Assembly (NCBI GenBank): GCA_031763025.1
Contig: JASSKH010000028.1
Coordinates: 6,273,324-6,337,323 of the forward strand
Reading direction: 5' to 3'
Origin: Macrocystis pyrifera
Lineage: Eukaryota > Sar > Phaeophyceae > Laminariales > Laminariaceae
DNA: 64,000 nt
Both the position numbers and the translations under genes were made by a program. This document shows positions 10,201 to 21,306 of this stretch, one piece after another (position 1 is the stretch's first letter; the number at the start of each line of letters is the position of its first letter). The notes under the pieces are model-generated. The model saw only the letters and a program-made list of their open reading frames with translations, ran no database searches and was not told the origin of the DNA.

Positions 10201-12055
10201 CTGTTTGTTGTTTATGTTCACACGGGATGCTTTTTTTCCCTTCTTCTCTAGATATTAGATTTTTCACTTTTTTACGTATCCTTTTCTCTCCTTATTCCTT
10301 CTCAAATAGTTCTACCCTGAACTCCCGATGGGGACACACGCCTTCAAGACGTGCGCCGCCGCCACCCCGTTGTTGCTGTCGTTGTACACTGATGCGTCTT
10401 ATCTTAGCATGTCTACCCCCTCTGCTACCCCCCCTCTGGCACGATGTGTCGTATCCCCCAACCTGGCTGGTTTTTTCGATAACATTAGCTGTCGACGTCA
10501 AGTCAACTCACCCAGGGTTTCTTTCCGGATCACCCGCGACAAAAACACCACAAGGCCCTGGTATATATGGCAAACAACTCCCCCGGACATCGTCCAGGGT
10601 CAACACGAGAACACAAGGAGGTTGGAAGCAGGAAGCAGGAAACCTGGACGCAAGGACCGCATCGTCCCAAATGCGGCGCAATTACGGAGAAAAAGCGGCG
10701 CAACTATTGCTCTGGTGCCTGTTCGAGTAGCGGTGACGTTTCCCGACGAGCAATCCAATCTGCGATGAAAGATACATGGGACATAAATTGAAGATCGCCT
10801 GTTGTCTATTGCTTCATGAAACCTAGGCTGCGGATTCGGCTCTCGCCAAGGCTGCCACGTCGGCAGGTAAAGGGCAGGTAGATCCCGCTTGTCCTGCCGC
10901 CCGCAGGAAAAACGCTTGCGGGGCTCTCAAGACATCCCTCCCGATGTCGAGCTCTCGTATTACTTTACGTACAGTAGTGTCGATCTCTATACTCGTTTCT
11001 CGCTGTACTTTAGACTTCGTACGTACGAGTGGTGTACAGCATTACCCTGCATACTCTAGTTTTAAATTAGACAGCAGCTGCATGTGGACTCAAGTACGCA
11101 GTCAAATATAGAAGCATCGCGTCAGCCGTCGATGTAAAGTCAACTAACTTCTTCGTGATACAGAGAGGTGTACAGCAGAGCCAGCCGTCGTAGCAATTAG
11201 GTATTTCATCACAAAGCATGCATGCATCACCAGAAGTACAACAAGCTCCATTGCCCCCCACTTATAAAGTGCAGCAGTTATTACTACTATTAATACAAGG
11301 TAATATAGTGCGTATGTATAGTTGGTTTTGACACGCTTGTTTCGACGTTCTCGTATCCGTATGCATGTTGTGATACGTTTTACCAAAACAAGGTATATAA
11401 TGTCGTGCGCACCCGCTACTTGAAAAAACTATATTTCACATTTGAATTGCTTCCGAGATGTGTCCTCTATATCTTCTTCTTCTTCCTGTGACGCTCGTTT
11501 CCTACTGCTACCACAAGTTTTTCCGCCAGAAAGCGCTCCCGTCTCTCCCCTCATCGTGCTCGCTCGCTCGCGACTCTAACCCAGTTTGAGGACGGCACTA
11601 TTCATAGGCTTATTTTGCGCCGGCAACCGCAATGTCAGAGGAAGATGCGGCCACATGCAAGAGCTGCATATTCCGACTGCGATTCGGCTTTCGGAGAGCT
11701 ATCTACGAGAAACTGTTTCTGGTGAGGTTCGGTGCTGTTGGTACATGTATACTAACAATTCAGCACTACAGGACACCTATGATACAGTAATTAGAAAACG
11801 AACAATAAGAAAAGGCAGGCCGAGATATACAGGGAAATTATATATCCCGCAGTCGATATACTGTATTTACCTCGGGTAATGTAGACCGCACCTATTTTCA
11901 AAAAAAAAAATCGAGCCTGGACCAGCTTTCCTGTTTCTTATTAGTAGTATACATACAAATATCATATATACGTACACTATAAATATAGATAAATAGATAC
12001 TATATAGATAGGTGTTCTGTACTTTTTTCTTTTTTTCTTCCATCCCATTTATTAT
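10201..12055. other. Non-coding stretch, nothing recognised
   Basis: No gene, RNA or repeat family is recognised. The plus-strand frames at 10328-10768 and 11586-11879 lack domains and splice support. Confidence 0.3.
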
Positions 12056-12093
12056 ATGCGCCCTTCTTGCTCCTGCTCCCTCCTACTAGTAGT

Positions 12094-12222
12094 CGTAACT
12101 CAGATCAGGGGACACGAAGTAGGCTCTTCTCCCCCCTCCCCACCCCGGTATGCACGTGCCTTACCTTTTATATCGCGAGAAGGATTCAGCACTTTCTTCT
12201 TCCCTCGTCGACTCGCGTCGAA
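12094..12222 (+). repeat. Dispersed repeat R3
   Basis: Opens TCGTAACTCAGATCAGGGGA and carries CTTCTCCCCCCTCCCCACC, then a GCGAGAAGG block and CTTCCCTCGTCGACTCGCGT. The same order of blocks occurs at about 44245-44402 (-), 47297-47448 (+) and 57917-58060 (+). It is non-coding. A tRNA-like B-box (minus strand GGGTTCGAGTCTCC, near 12307-12320) lies just downstream, so R3 could be a tRNA-related SINE, but this is a guess. Confidence 0.6.
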
Positions 12223-12360
12223 TTGTCCGTACCCACGCTACAATAGACGGGTCTCGACAGCAAATAATTATTGGTGTCATTTTAGATAATAATAACTGCC
12301 AACACGGAGACTCGAACCCTCGGCCTCAACCTACTATTGTGAGTAGTATTTTTTTTCGAG

Positions 12361-12459
12361 GTTAACCCCTTTAGTACCGCAGTCCCGATTTGGGGACAAA
12401 CTAGTCTAATTCCAAGTGATTTGTCCCCAAAACGGGACTGCAGTACTAAATGGGTTAAC
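12361..12459. mobile_element. MITE family B, clean copy
   Basis: A near-perfect hairpin. The left arm GTTAACCCCTTTAGTACCGC then AGTCCCGATTTGGGGACAAA pairs with the right arm, which ends GGGACTGCAGTACTAAATGG GTTAAC. The loop is about 20 bp. Confidence 0.75.
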
Positions 12460-12545
12460 CACTAGACCAACGGGGCGACCGGCTATTCTGTGCCTGAAGT
12501 ATATTCTCGCATGTATCCGTGGTGTATATACGTACGTAAGTAACT

Positions 12546-12888
12546 TGTTAAGGCTTAGATTGGGTAGGCGATCGGTTAACCTTTTACCAGTACCTCAACG
12601 GACTATTAACAAGACCATATCATATGGCACCATCGGCAGGACAATGTCATGGGTCGTTGGTCGTGAGTCCGAATCTCACATCCACCGTGAAGTCGCTTTG
12701 AAAAGAAAACTGAATTTCCTCATGCCAAGAATCCGAAAAAGTACTTCTGGATCCTCAAAAAATTGGAACCACGTGTTGGTGGCACGTCGACCCGCATATC
12801 CGGTCCGTTCCAGGGGGGGACAGTGTTATACGGCTTAGATTGGGTAGGCGATTGTTGGTTAACCTTTTACCAATAGCCCAACGGACTA
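12546..12888 (+). mobile_element. TRIM-like miniature LTR element, second subfamily
   Basis: The left LTR (12546-12611, 66 bp) runs from TGTTAAGG to TATTAACA. The right LTR starts at 12824 (TGTTATACGGCTTAGATTGG), and a family A MITE lies at its 3' end (12889-12993). Just inside the left LTR, TGGCACCATCGGCAGGACA (about 12624-12642) is a plausible tRNA primer site. CAGGGGGGGACAG directly before the right LTR is the polypurine tract. The internal part is about 210 bp and non-coding. The layout matches the elements at 1-331 and about 49108-49450, but the LTR sequence is a different subfamily. Confidence 0.7.
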
Positions 12889-12993
12889 TTACGGGGGTCC
12901 ATGGTTAGCGGGACCAAATTTTGTTAGTAAAAATAGGCAAATATATAGGTTTTTATGTACACCATGGGTCCTGTTAACTATGGACCCCCGTAA
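12889..12993. mobile_element. MITE family A, clean copy nested in a TRIM LTR
   Basis: 105 bp, from TTACGGGGGTCCATGGTTAG to CTATGGACCCCCGTAA, flanked by TA on both sides (12887-12888, 12994-12995). Both arms pair well. It lies in the 3' end of the right LTR of the neighbouring TRIM, so it is the younger insertion. Confidence 0.85.
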
Positions 12994-12995
12994 TA

Positions 12996-13875
12996 AGACC
13001 TTAACTAACTCCTTTTGAACAAATATGCCAGGAGAAGGCAGTTTAGACCTGCGACGGACGGCCGTGCAGATTTTTGAAGTCCGTTCGTCCGTACTCGTTT
13101 TTTTTTTTTCTTGAAGCCCCCCTAAAGTTGAGACTGACGACGGCCAAAACTGCCGTCTCCTGGCATATTTATGTGCTTTTTAGAACCGCACCCACCCGCG
13201 TTTTGGGGGACGAACTTTTTGGAATAGTCTGTTTTTTTATATACGTAGTAGTACGTACAGCAGTAGTACGTATATACCTGGCGGTACGGTTTTGACCGCA
13301 TGTATGTCTGGCTGAGTTGCGGGCACGCATGAGCGAGACTCTTCCGTGTTTAAAGCGGTTCGTTGTGTGCATGACATGGTGCGCGATTCACGCGTTCTCA
13401 TCCTGTCGCCCACCTACTACCACAGTACGTACCGACACAGCATTTCGGGGACACATTCACTGAAGACCAGACGTCGATAGCGCGTTCCACACTCAACTTT
13501 TGTACGTTCGTGCCGTGCAGGAGATGGAACCTACAAATTATGAACGCATCTCGGCACAGCAGTGTCTGTCCCCAGAAAATGGTTTCTCCACGACGCGTAC
13601 GATTTGGTACGAGCTATAGCAATACCTGGTAGATGCGGCTTTGCTGCTCTTCTTTCCCGGGATCTCCGTATCGGATTCTACCGGGAGCACCACCCACAGA
13701 ATACACGGTGGTGGGTGGGATGCCCCCCTTCCGTTGAAAGGAGAGGCAACAGACAGACCGACTTCCTAAGCACACTTTTAAATACATTTACCTAATCAAT
13801 CAACCAACAACGCTGTCTGTCGTCCTCTGTCTACCCCGCGCACCCCACAACGTTGTTGTTGTTGCTGCTGTGCAG
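12996..13875. other. Upstream region of gene 1, no exon confirmed
   Basis: The short plus-strand reading from ATG at about 13525 (MEPTNYERISAQQCLSPENG) sits after a CAG and runs to a possible GTACGAG donor. Its phase does not fit the exon at 13876, so I do not call it. No promoter motif is recognised. Confidence 0.25.
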
Positions 13876-14076
13876 ACCAATGAGCCGCTCGTGGCGTTCG
13901 TCCGCAAGTTGGGCATCAAGGGAGACGGAGACGTGGCGCGCCTGTTGCGTGTGTTTTTAGACGTCGACATCCGGGGAACCCACAGGCTGGACATTGAGAC
14001 ATTTTTTGAGTACTTCGGCATCGAGTTCACGGAGTACAACAAGCGGGCTTTCCGGCTTCTTGCCTTCGGGAACCAG
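13876..14076 (+). CDS. Gene 1 exon: first degenerate EF-hand
   Basis: A 67-codon exon between an acceptor (TGCTGCTGTGCAG, 13863-13875) and a donor (CAG|GTGTGT), in phase 0 at both ends. The translation starts TNEPLVAFVRKLGIKGDGDV and carries an EF-hand unit, DVDIRGTHRLDIETFFEYFG. The calcium loop is degenerate: Asp at 1 and 3 and Gly at 6, but Arg at 5, and the acidic residue falls one place late. The following TEYNKRAFRLLAFGNQ is the helix and linker seen in a family of algal and oomycete EF-hand proteins that I recall. The likely role is a calcium-sensor-like or scaffold protein, with weak or lost Ca2+ binding inferred from the loop. More N-terminal exons must exist upstream but were not found. 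Confidence 0.75.
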
Positions 14077-14155
14077 GTGTGTATTGTCCGGAGGCAAAGT
14101 ATGCTCTAAGGAAGATACTGGTCTATTCGGGCGCGTCAAGGCCTTGTTTGACTGT

Positions 14156-14525
14156 ATTGTACAAGTTTTAGTAGAAGGGGGCCGCCAGTCAAGGGTCAAA
14201 CTGCGATCTCGTAGCCGTCAAGACGTTTTATGGCCTTAGTATACCAGTTTAAGTGTAGGGGGCGGCCAGTCATGGGGTTCAACCGCGGTCTCCTAGCTGT
14301 CAAGACCTCTTTTGACGTGGGTATACTAGTGTTAGGGCAGGATGCGGTCAGTCAAGGGATCGAACCGCGGCCTCCTAGCCGTCAAGACCTCTTCTGACAT
14401 TTGTATCCCAATTTTAGTGCAGGGGACGGTCAATCTAAAGGGGTCAACCCGCGGTCTCCTATTAACAGCGTCACCATACTAGTTTTAGTGCAGGGGACGG
14501 TCACTGTAAAGGGGCCAACCGACGG
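14156..14525 (+). repeat. Minisatellite, about 80-85-bp period, 4-5 copies
   Basis: Each unit carries TTTTAGTGCAGGGGACGGTC, then CAACCGCGGTCTCCTAGCCG and TCAAGACCTCTT...ATACTAG. Copies are diverged. It lies in the intron after the first gene 1 exon. Confidence 0.7.
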
Positions 14526-14764
14526 GGAGGTGCCGCCCAGCTCCAGGCATGTTTATGTGTTGGCGACTGGCGACGCCCATCTTCTCTGGTGGTGCTGTCG
14601 ACGCTATGAACCACTCTATCCGTTAATCTAAGGATCGGTCGTGCGTGTCTCCGTGCGGTTCTTCCGGAACCAGCACACTCATGTGTTTACCAGACCCGAC
14701 CTTACCTTTGCCGGACAGAGTGATACATTTATCGTTTGTGTGTAGCACAACTCTCGAGTTGAAG

Positions 14765-14935
14765 CGGGGGGGGGGGGGGGGGGGGTACTCAAGTCATGCT
14801 CGGCCGTGGTCGTATGACCATAGACCCCCGCATGCCTGCAATGACGGAACGCAAAGCACGTCGGGTTTACACCAACCAGGCAGATATTGTTTTGCACCAA
14901 GCGCGAAGGGCCGTGAGGTAGCGGGGGGGGGATGA
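14765..14935 (-). mobile_element. Family P 3' fragment
   Basis: On the minus strand it runs from the GCGCTTGGTGCAA block through the TGCAGGCATGCGGGGGTCTA-like block to GAGTAC and poly(C), seen on the plus strand as a G run at 14767-14785. Several substitutions mark it as an older copy. It sits in a gene 1 intron. Confidence 0.7.
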
Positions 14936-15160
14936 GTTTGACTCTATTCCACAGCACTCCCTCCCGCGCGAGTCTCCTGCTGAAAGGTACGAGTAGTGGC
15001 CCTCATGCTGATAGTCTCTTGGCAGACCTCCTTTCCTGCGTACATGCCGGTACAACGTATGAAAACTCTAATCGCACACATACACACCGCGGGTGTGCTT
15101 GGGTTTAGCCTGCAACGTGGTACCGCCCACCAACCGGTCGCAGCGGTTTCATTTCCACAG

Positions 15161-15245
15161 GATACAGGGAGGCGGCGAGGGTCCGCGAAGGGAGCAGAGC
15201 TGTCGATGGTCTTCGATCAGTTCTTCGTTAGTATGTACAACTACG
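15161..15245 (+). CDS. Gene 1 exon: EF-hand linker
   Basis: An 85-bp exon between CATTTCCACAG and ACG|GTGAGT, a strong donor. It starts in phase 0, which matches the end of the 13876-14076 exon, and it ends in phase 1. The translation includes AELSMVFDQFFVSMYNY, matching the 'F-EF-V-WNY' helix that links paired EF-hands in the family. The first residues (DTGRRRGSAKG) are basic and probably a flexible loop. The good phase fit on both sides makes this exon reliable. Confidence 0.75.
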
Positions 15246-16086
15246 GTGAGTTCGATTCGTTCAGTGTGCAAGAAGTTCCCGAGGGACGCAAGGTGTCGGT
15301 GCGGGGTAGCGTTACTCGTTCCACCTATTTGTAGTGCATCCAGCTGCATCTTACCTCCAGACCAGCCCCGACATCAAACATGGCAGGAAACAGAGCAGTA
15401 AGCAGATTGGGAGCTCAAGACGCCTTGAGCACTCCCTATCCCCGACATTCGTGCCGTCAGTCAATAGCGTGACATCACGTGTTCTACGAATCATAAATGG
15501 CCATAGCTTCCTACCTATAGCTACGCCCCCAGGTATGCGGTATGGCACTCTATCACACATATCAAGCTTGCTATGGTAGCAGATTGGGCCGGGGAGCGTG
15601 AAAGCCTCGCAGTCTTGTGTTTGATCCCTCTGAATCTGCCTCCGCCGCATGTTTTTGCCTCACGGACCATTCCCATTGGTTTACGTAGTGCAACCTGACG
15701 GGTTAGAGCGACCCTGAGAGGCTAATCCATTGGTCGCACCCGCCAATGCGTGGTTTCGCAGAAATACAATATTCTGGTCCAAACCTCAAGACTGAAGCAT
15801 ACTATTCATAGCACAACAATACTATGAATAGTACAACAATGAGGATGTACAGCAGTCAAGTAATAAAGCTAAGTAGTACAAGATTGGAGGTATGCTCTTG
15901 TCGATCAACTAAACTGAGCTAGTGTAGGTGGTACTCCGGAGCTCATTTCTGGTCACCTCAAACCTAGACGTCATCGCCGTTTTTCATCCACCATCATCGC
16001 CGCTTTTTTGTGACGGCTTCACGTGTCACCCCGCTTTTTACCCTTCGATGTCGTCGACGCTGTCGTCTCACTTCTCCACCCACCAG

Positions 16087-16285
16087 GCACCCTACTTCAT
16101 GAGGCTCTGGTGCGATTCGCCTTCGACGTGATGGCTTCAGGCAAGGAGGCTTGCAACAAGCAGGACGTCATGGACCTGGTGTCCCTGCTGCATGCCGACG
16201 TGGCCCGGGTAAAAGAGACGACGGTTACGCTGATGGGCATCATGGACCCCCACAACCGAAACAAGATTTCGTTCGACACGTTCAG
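16087..16285 (+). CDS. Gene 1 exon: second degenerate EF-hand
   Basis: A 199-bp exon between CCACCCACCAG and TTCAG|GTGTGA. It starts in phase 1, matching the previous exon (split Gly codon), and ends in phase 2. The translation runs TLLHEALVRFAFDVMASGKE, then a helix ending in MDLVSLLHADVARVKETTVT, then a second loop, IMDPHNRNKISFDTF. This is the entering helix, loop and exit helix of an EF-hand. The loop has Asp at 1 but His, Arg and Asn where calcium ligands are usual, so it is probably not a strong Ca2+ site. Together the three exons give a paired EF-hand module of about 117 residues. Confidence 0.8.
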
Positions 16286-16469
16286 GTGTGAGGGTTTGCG
16301 TGAGGACGGTCGGCAGCAGAAGCTCGCTTCACTGGTTTGTGCAGTACTGCTCTCACCCTTCGGAAGCTACCACATCCATCCATCCACGCGCTTTTGTGTG
16401 TGTGTGTTTTCTCTGGGCTGAGTTTGAGGCCAATAACGTCAGCACTGACTGAGTACGGCTCGTGTGTCA

Positions 16470-16975
16470 TCCCTATCTAACTAACAGCCCCATCGCACTC
16501 CTGTCGGCAGGCAGTAAGTAATCCCTATCTAGCCAGAAGCTCTATCGCACTATTTTAGGCAAGCTGTACGTCGGCAAGCAGTAGGTCGTCCCTATCTGAC
16601 CAACAGCTCTATCGCACTGCTGTCGGCAAGCAGTAGGCCGCCATCCCTTCTAACCAATCGCTCCATCGCACTACTGTCGGCAAGCAGTAGGTCAACAAGC
16701 AGTAGGCCATCCCTTCTCACCAACAGCTCCATCGCACTAGTATCGGCAAGCAGTAGGTCATCCCTTCTAACCGACAGCTCTATCGCACCACTTTCGGGCA
16801 ACAGTAGGCCGCCCCTATCGAACAAGCAACTCTATTGCGCAACGTATTGTTGGCAAGCAGTAGGTCACCCCTACAGTATCTAACTAACAGCTCTATCGCA
16901 GCACTGCCGGTAAGCAGTAGGTCATCCATTCCAGCCAACAGCTCTATCGCACTACTGTCGGCAAGCAGCGTGCGT
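16470..16975 (+). repeat. Minisatellite, about 50-bp period, 8-10 copies
   Basis: The unit reads AACAGCTCTATCGCACTACT GTCGGCAAGCAGTAGGTCAT CCCTTCTAACC. Some units are shortened, and one has an extra GTCAACAAGCAGTAG. It starts about 185 bp after the EF-hand exon, inside the intron. The minus-strand open frames through it are repeat artefacts. Confidence 0.85.
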
Positions 16976-17790
16976 TTCCCTTGGGACACCTCGGTATCGT
17001 CAGCGATATTCGTAATGACCCTGGTCACTCCTGCTCGGATAGAGACACGCTTGTTTTTTCTGTCGAAAATGACCCTTGGCTTTAGCAACCTCCCTTTCCA
17101 TCCATCCGCGCGCGCGCGTTTTGGGTTAAATTTTAAACAGGAGGGAAGAGCGGAGATTGGGCTCCATGCTCTTCCCCGCCTTCAAACTGCAAAAGATTCT
17201 TCGAGCGAAGGTAGTGTACACAGCTTCCGTTGCGGTGAACGCAAGCCGCAAATAGTATCGGCCTGGCCCTGATCATCGTCGCGGATGAAAACCGATATAT
17301 CATGCATGGTAAAAGGCGCGTGCAAAAGTTCAGTTGGCGATCCTATCGTCGTGTAGCTGGGGACGAGGGAGGAGATTTAACGAAGTATAATTACGCCGGG
17401 CTTTTTACCGCGTTTTCGCGTTTTCGTCGCGGTGTCTAGAAAAACACGAGTGTCCGTGACGCGGTTCTGAGCTGCTTGCAGCGATTCGTTTTTGTTTTTT
17501 TGTGAATTTGGCTACAGGGAATGTTCAATCCGCTTGCCCCTGTCCTAGTGTGGCCCTTGATACACCGCGCCAGGAGCCTGTAAACGGCCAGTTTGCGATA
17601 TGGGCGTACAGTACATGCCGTCCACGGCATGCAGGCCTCCAACAAGAACCAGGGCAGGACGTTCCTGAGAGTGGGCGGTTGTGGGTGCTGCGATTGTTTT
17701 GTATTTTTTTTTCAATTCCTGCTATTAATAGCGCTTGAAGTTACTGCACCCCCCCCCCTCATCCCAGCCCCCTATTATATATATTATATA
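16976..17790. other. Intronic stretch, nothing recognised
   Basis: No exon with good borders and no repeat family is seen. A C-rich run and (TA)n at 17751-17790 are the usual 5' neighbours of the family P copy that follows. Confidence 0.3.
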
Positions 17791-18313
17791 TGGGTTGGGT
17801 TGGCGTCGGTTGGCAACGACACTGTAATGCATGCCGCTCACTACGTGAGCTAGACATCCAGGGTACCGTTTTTTATTTTTTTTGGCGGTCGCCCACAGCT
17901 GGTCGTCTAGTTAGATCATTTGTGCGAAGTAAAGAACCTTTACTCTGCACAAGGGAATTGATTGTATCACGTAGTGTTCAAGGTACGGCACCCAAGAGGC
18001 AGTTACATAGTACTCCCATTGCTGTCTCTGGAAGTGGCCACACCGGAAATTAAACTAACTCATTGAAGCTGTCATCCATATGCAAGTCCGCCTCACAAGC
18101 GGTTCATAGTAGGATGCAACTCACCCTTCATGCGACTCGCCGGACACCTCACGGCGCTTCGCGCTTGGTGCCAGCAAGCAATGTCTGCCTGGTCGGTGAA
18201 AACCCGACATGCTCCGTCCCGGCATTGTAGGGATGCGAGGGTCTATGGTCATACGGCTACGGCCATGCATGAGATCGAGTACATCTCTCCTATCGAGTAC
18301 ACCCCCCCCCCCC
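17791..18313 (+). mobile_element. Family P retroposon, near full length
   Basis: From the start block GGGTTGGGTTGGCGTCGGTT to the tail ATCTCTCCTATCGAGTACAC and a C run. The blocks, in order, are CTCACTACGTGAGC, a T-run with GGCGGTCGCCCACAGCTGGT, CACAAGGGAATTGATCG, TGTCTCTGGAAGTGGCCACA, GAAGCTGTCATCCATATGCA, CGGTGAAAACCCGACATGCT and GTAGGGATGCGAGGGTCTAT. The tail is the long form, with a duplicated ATCGAGTACA. There is no open frame. It is flanked by C-runs on both sides. Confidence 0.85.
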
Positions 18314-18714
18314 TCATCCCAGCACGGAGATCGATGCGTCATGTTTCTTCCATCGGCAGCCTAGCCCCCCGTTTCGTTGCGATCGTACGCGCGGCTCTGC
18401 GACCAAAGTACCTTTCGAGCCCCCCAGTACACCCTCCCCTGCCCTCATCATCACCACAACCCCTACCACCCCCCCATCACCACTCCCCCGTTTTCCGAAA
18501 ATCAAAAATCAAAACACGTTGATTTGGGCAGGTTCTCGGGCAGTGGTTTTGGCGGCGGGCAACGAAGAAGCGGCGAAAAGCTCGTCTCATCGGAGCAGAC
18601 CTGTGTCGAGAGTATACCAAGTAAGCCTTAGACAAAAGGGGGTGGCGCTCTTGATCACATGACTCTTCACAGCTTACGCTTTGTATTTTGGCTGCGACGT
18701 AAGCCGCGGTCACG

Positions 18715-19067
<353 letters not shown>

Positions 19068-19173
19068 TTACGGGGGTTCATAGTTAACGGGACCAAATTT
19101 TGTTAGTAAAAATAGGTAAATATATAGGTGTTTTATGTATACCGTAGGTCCTATTAACTATGTAGCCCCGTAA
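19068..19173. mobile_element. MITE family A inserted in the GTA array
   Basis: TTACGGGGGTTCATAGTTAA at the left and CTATGTAGCCCCGTAA at the right, with TA on each side (19066-19067, 19174-19175). Because the target is GTA repeat, the TA duplication is easy to read. A degraded relative lies at about 19297-19372. Confidence 0.85.
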
Positions 19174-19510
19174 TAGTAATAGTCGCGCGCGCGCCCTTTT
19201 TCCTACAGCAGGTCTAACTGCGATGGTTTTCAGGCATTTTGTGTGCCAGGGTACTATTTCGGTGGATCATAGTAATCAAGACTCATCATATGCACCAAAA
19301 CCTATATATTCCAGTATTTTCACCAAGCATATTTGGTCCTGATAACTGCTGTATGTTCCCCCGTACTATTTATTTTCCGACCGTGTGGTGGTGCTCTCTG
19401 GACAAGGAGTTATATTCTAAAGCTACTACGTGGTACTTATATGAACCATAATGTTTTACTTTTCCAGCCCAGCTCAACTCAACTCGAGGCAGGGTTTTTT
19501 TCATTCTCAG

Positions 19511-19599
19511 AGGCGTTCTGGACTGTAGCAGGAACCGTGGTCACAGCCGGTGTCTTCTCCTTCTCCCGCCCGGTATACTGCTGCCTCCATTTTCATCGC
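19511..19599 (+). CDS. Possible gene 1 exon (weak)
   Basis: It follows TTTTTTTCATTCTCAG and, in the phase left by the 16087-16285 exon, reads RGVLDCSRNRGHSRCLLLLP then PGILLPPF. This resembles the Arg/Asn-rich helix and 'LLxPxF' that often follow paired EF-hands in this family. It would end at CATGCG|GTTATT, a weak donor, in a phase that would also fit the exon at 21168. Composition and the poor donor keep confidence low. The direct join from 16285 to 21168 is also in phase. Confidence 0.25.
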
Positions 19600-20340
19600 G
19601 CATGCGGTTATTTATTTATTTTTCTCTGTATTTTTACAAGTTTGTGACCACATAATTTTTAACTTTTCTAGGATCAAGAACCAGGACGGACACTGGGTGT
19701 ACTGATGTCATGGGATAGAAAGAGCGGTTTCACGAAAACACACGCACGTACGTACACAGGGTTCAGCATTTCCCGCTGCTCATCGATCTGCGTCGTATTT
19801 CTTTGTCAACTCGCGCCCTCGCACTTTCGGAGGCGGAAGCGGACAGACTCAAAAAACAAAAAAGGTGGAATTAAAATGCACCAGCCGAGATTAAACATCC
19901 ACCGGTGTAACCAGCAACAAGGAGGGCCGCCTACCCCTGACCGCACACGTACAGTGTAGTACTGTAGCCAAACTTTGCTACTGTAGACAGGCGGTACGTC
20001 TACTCGTCCATACTAGGCAACCGAAGACGTCGCTCCTCCTGCTGAACAAACCCTGCCTTAAAGGGGCGGTGGGCTTTCGACGTGTTGCGTGTTCATCCTC
20101 CCACAGCAGGATGCTTCTGATATATATAGGGGGGGGTACTCGACCAGGCCATGTGAGGAAAGCTGGTCGGATATTTTCAGAGATTTGGCCAGCGCACGAG
20201 AACACGAGGTTTTCCCGCTGGGTTGGGAAGCCTGCTAGGTTGGGGAGTTTTTTTGTGCGTCAGCTGCTGCTAATAGGCACCTATACCGCTTTTGAGAGCC
20301 CCCGCATTAATTAATCTGCGCTCTATGTACCCCCCCCCCC
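19600..20340. other. Intronic stretch, nothing recognised
   Basis: No repeat family or well-bordered exon is seen. It ends in a C run (20330-20345) that precedes a truncated family P copy. Confidence 0.3.
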
Positions 20341-20345
20341 CCCCC

Positions 20346-20515
20346 AATCGTATGACTCGCCCAACACCTCACGGCGCATCGCGCTTGGTGCAAGCAATGT
20401 CTGCCTGGTCGGTGAAAACCCGACGTGCTCCGTCCCGACATCGTAGGGATGCGAGGGTCTATGGTCATACGACTACGGCCATGCATGATAATGAGTACCC
20501 CCCCCCCTATATATT
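20346..20515 (+). mobile_element. Family P, 5'-truncated copy
   Basis: Starts inside the element at ATCGTATGACTCGCCCAACA and continues to the tail ATAATGAGTACCCCCCCC. It is preceded by a C run and followed directly, after its own C run and (TA)n, by another full copy. This is the short-tail form. Confidence 0.8.
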
Positions 20516-20522
20516 TTATATA

Positions 20523-21026
20523 GGTTGGGTTGGCGTCGGTTGGCAAACGATACTGTAAAACACGCCGCTCACTACGGAACCTAGACAACCAGGGTACCGT
20601 TTTTGTTGGCGGTCAGTCACAGCTGGCGATCGAGCTATCGATCATTTGTGCGAGGTGGAGAACCTTTACTCCGCACAAGGGGGATGATCGCGTCACGTGG
20701 TGTTAGTGGTGAGGCACTCACGAGGCAGTTACATCGTAACCCCATTTCTGTCTCTGGAAGTGGCCACACCGCAAATTAAATTAACTTATTGAAGCTGTCA
20801 TTCATATGCAAGTCCGCCTCACAAGCGGTTCTTAGTACAGTAGGATGCAGCTAGCTCACACCTTCATGCGACTCGCCGAACACCTGACGTCGCTTCGCGC
20901 TTGGTGCAAGCAATTTCTGCCTGGTCGGTGACAACCCAACGTATTCCGTCCCGGCATGGTAGGGATGAGAGGGTCTATGCTCATACGACTACAGCCATGC
21001 ATGATATCGAGTACCCCCCCCCCCCC
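20523..21026 (+). mobile_element. Family P retroposon, near full length
   Basis: Begins GGTTGGGTTGGCGTCGGTTG directly after (TA)n and a C run, and ends ATGATATCGAGTACC plus a C run. Block order is as in the copy at 17791. Several point changes are present (for example CTCATACGACTACAGCCATG). Confidence 0.85.
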
Positions 21027-21167
21027 GCCAAATACGTACTTCGTACTGGTATACTGCAGTACGCGCGTTTTGCATGTTTCCAGACGCATACGTAGTCATA
21101 GACGTGATGCATGGGGCAGATGCTGAGCGACGCGCCATATGGATGCTAACGGCGCGCCTTAATGCAG

Positions 21168-21306
21168 ACTGAAGGACGAACACCTTGAGAGGCTGAAGTT
21201 GGCTAAAGGCACCGGAGTCAGCGGCGAGGGCCCCTCGGTAGGGTTGGCTCGAGGAAGAGGAAGCGTCCAAGTGGGCGTCCCTCAGAGCAATGCAGCAGGC
21301 AAACAG
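21168..21306 (+). CDS. Gene 1 exon: basic helix and Gly/Ser linker
   Basis: A 139-bp exon after GCGCGCCTTAATGCAG, with a good branch-point-like GCTAAC about 20 bp upstream, and ending AAACAG|GTACGG. The first base completes the codon left by the exon ending at 16285, and it ends in phase 0. The translation reads LKDEHLERLKLAKGTGVSGE, then a Gly/Arg/Ser-rich stretch (GLARGRGSVQVGVPQSNAAG). No domain is recognised. The acceptor, the branch site, the phase fit and the absence of repeats support it. Confidence 0.55.

Noticed and set aside
9301-10730. Plus-strand frames of 266 and 281 codons
   Set aside because: They overlap in different frames, depend on ACT and CAG repeats, and show no domain or splice structure.
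13525-13610. Possible first coding exon (MEPTNYERISAQQ)
   Set aside because: The donor phase does not fit the 13876 exon, and no start context or conservation can be shown.
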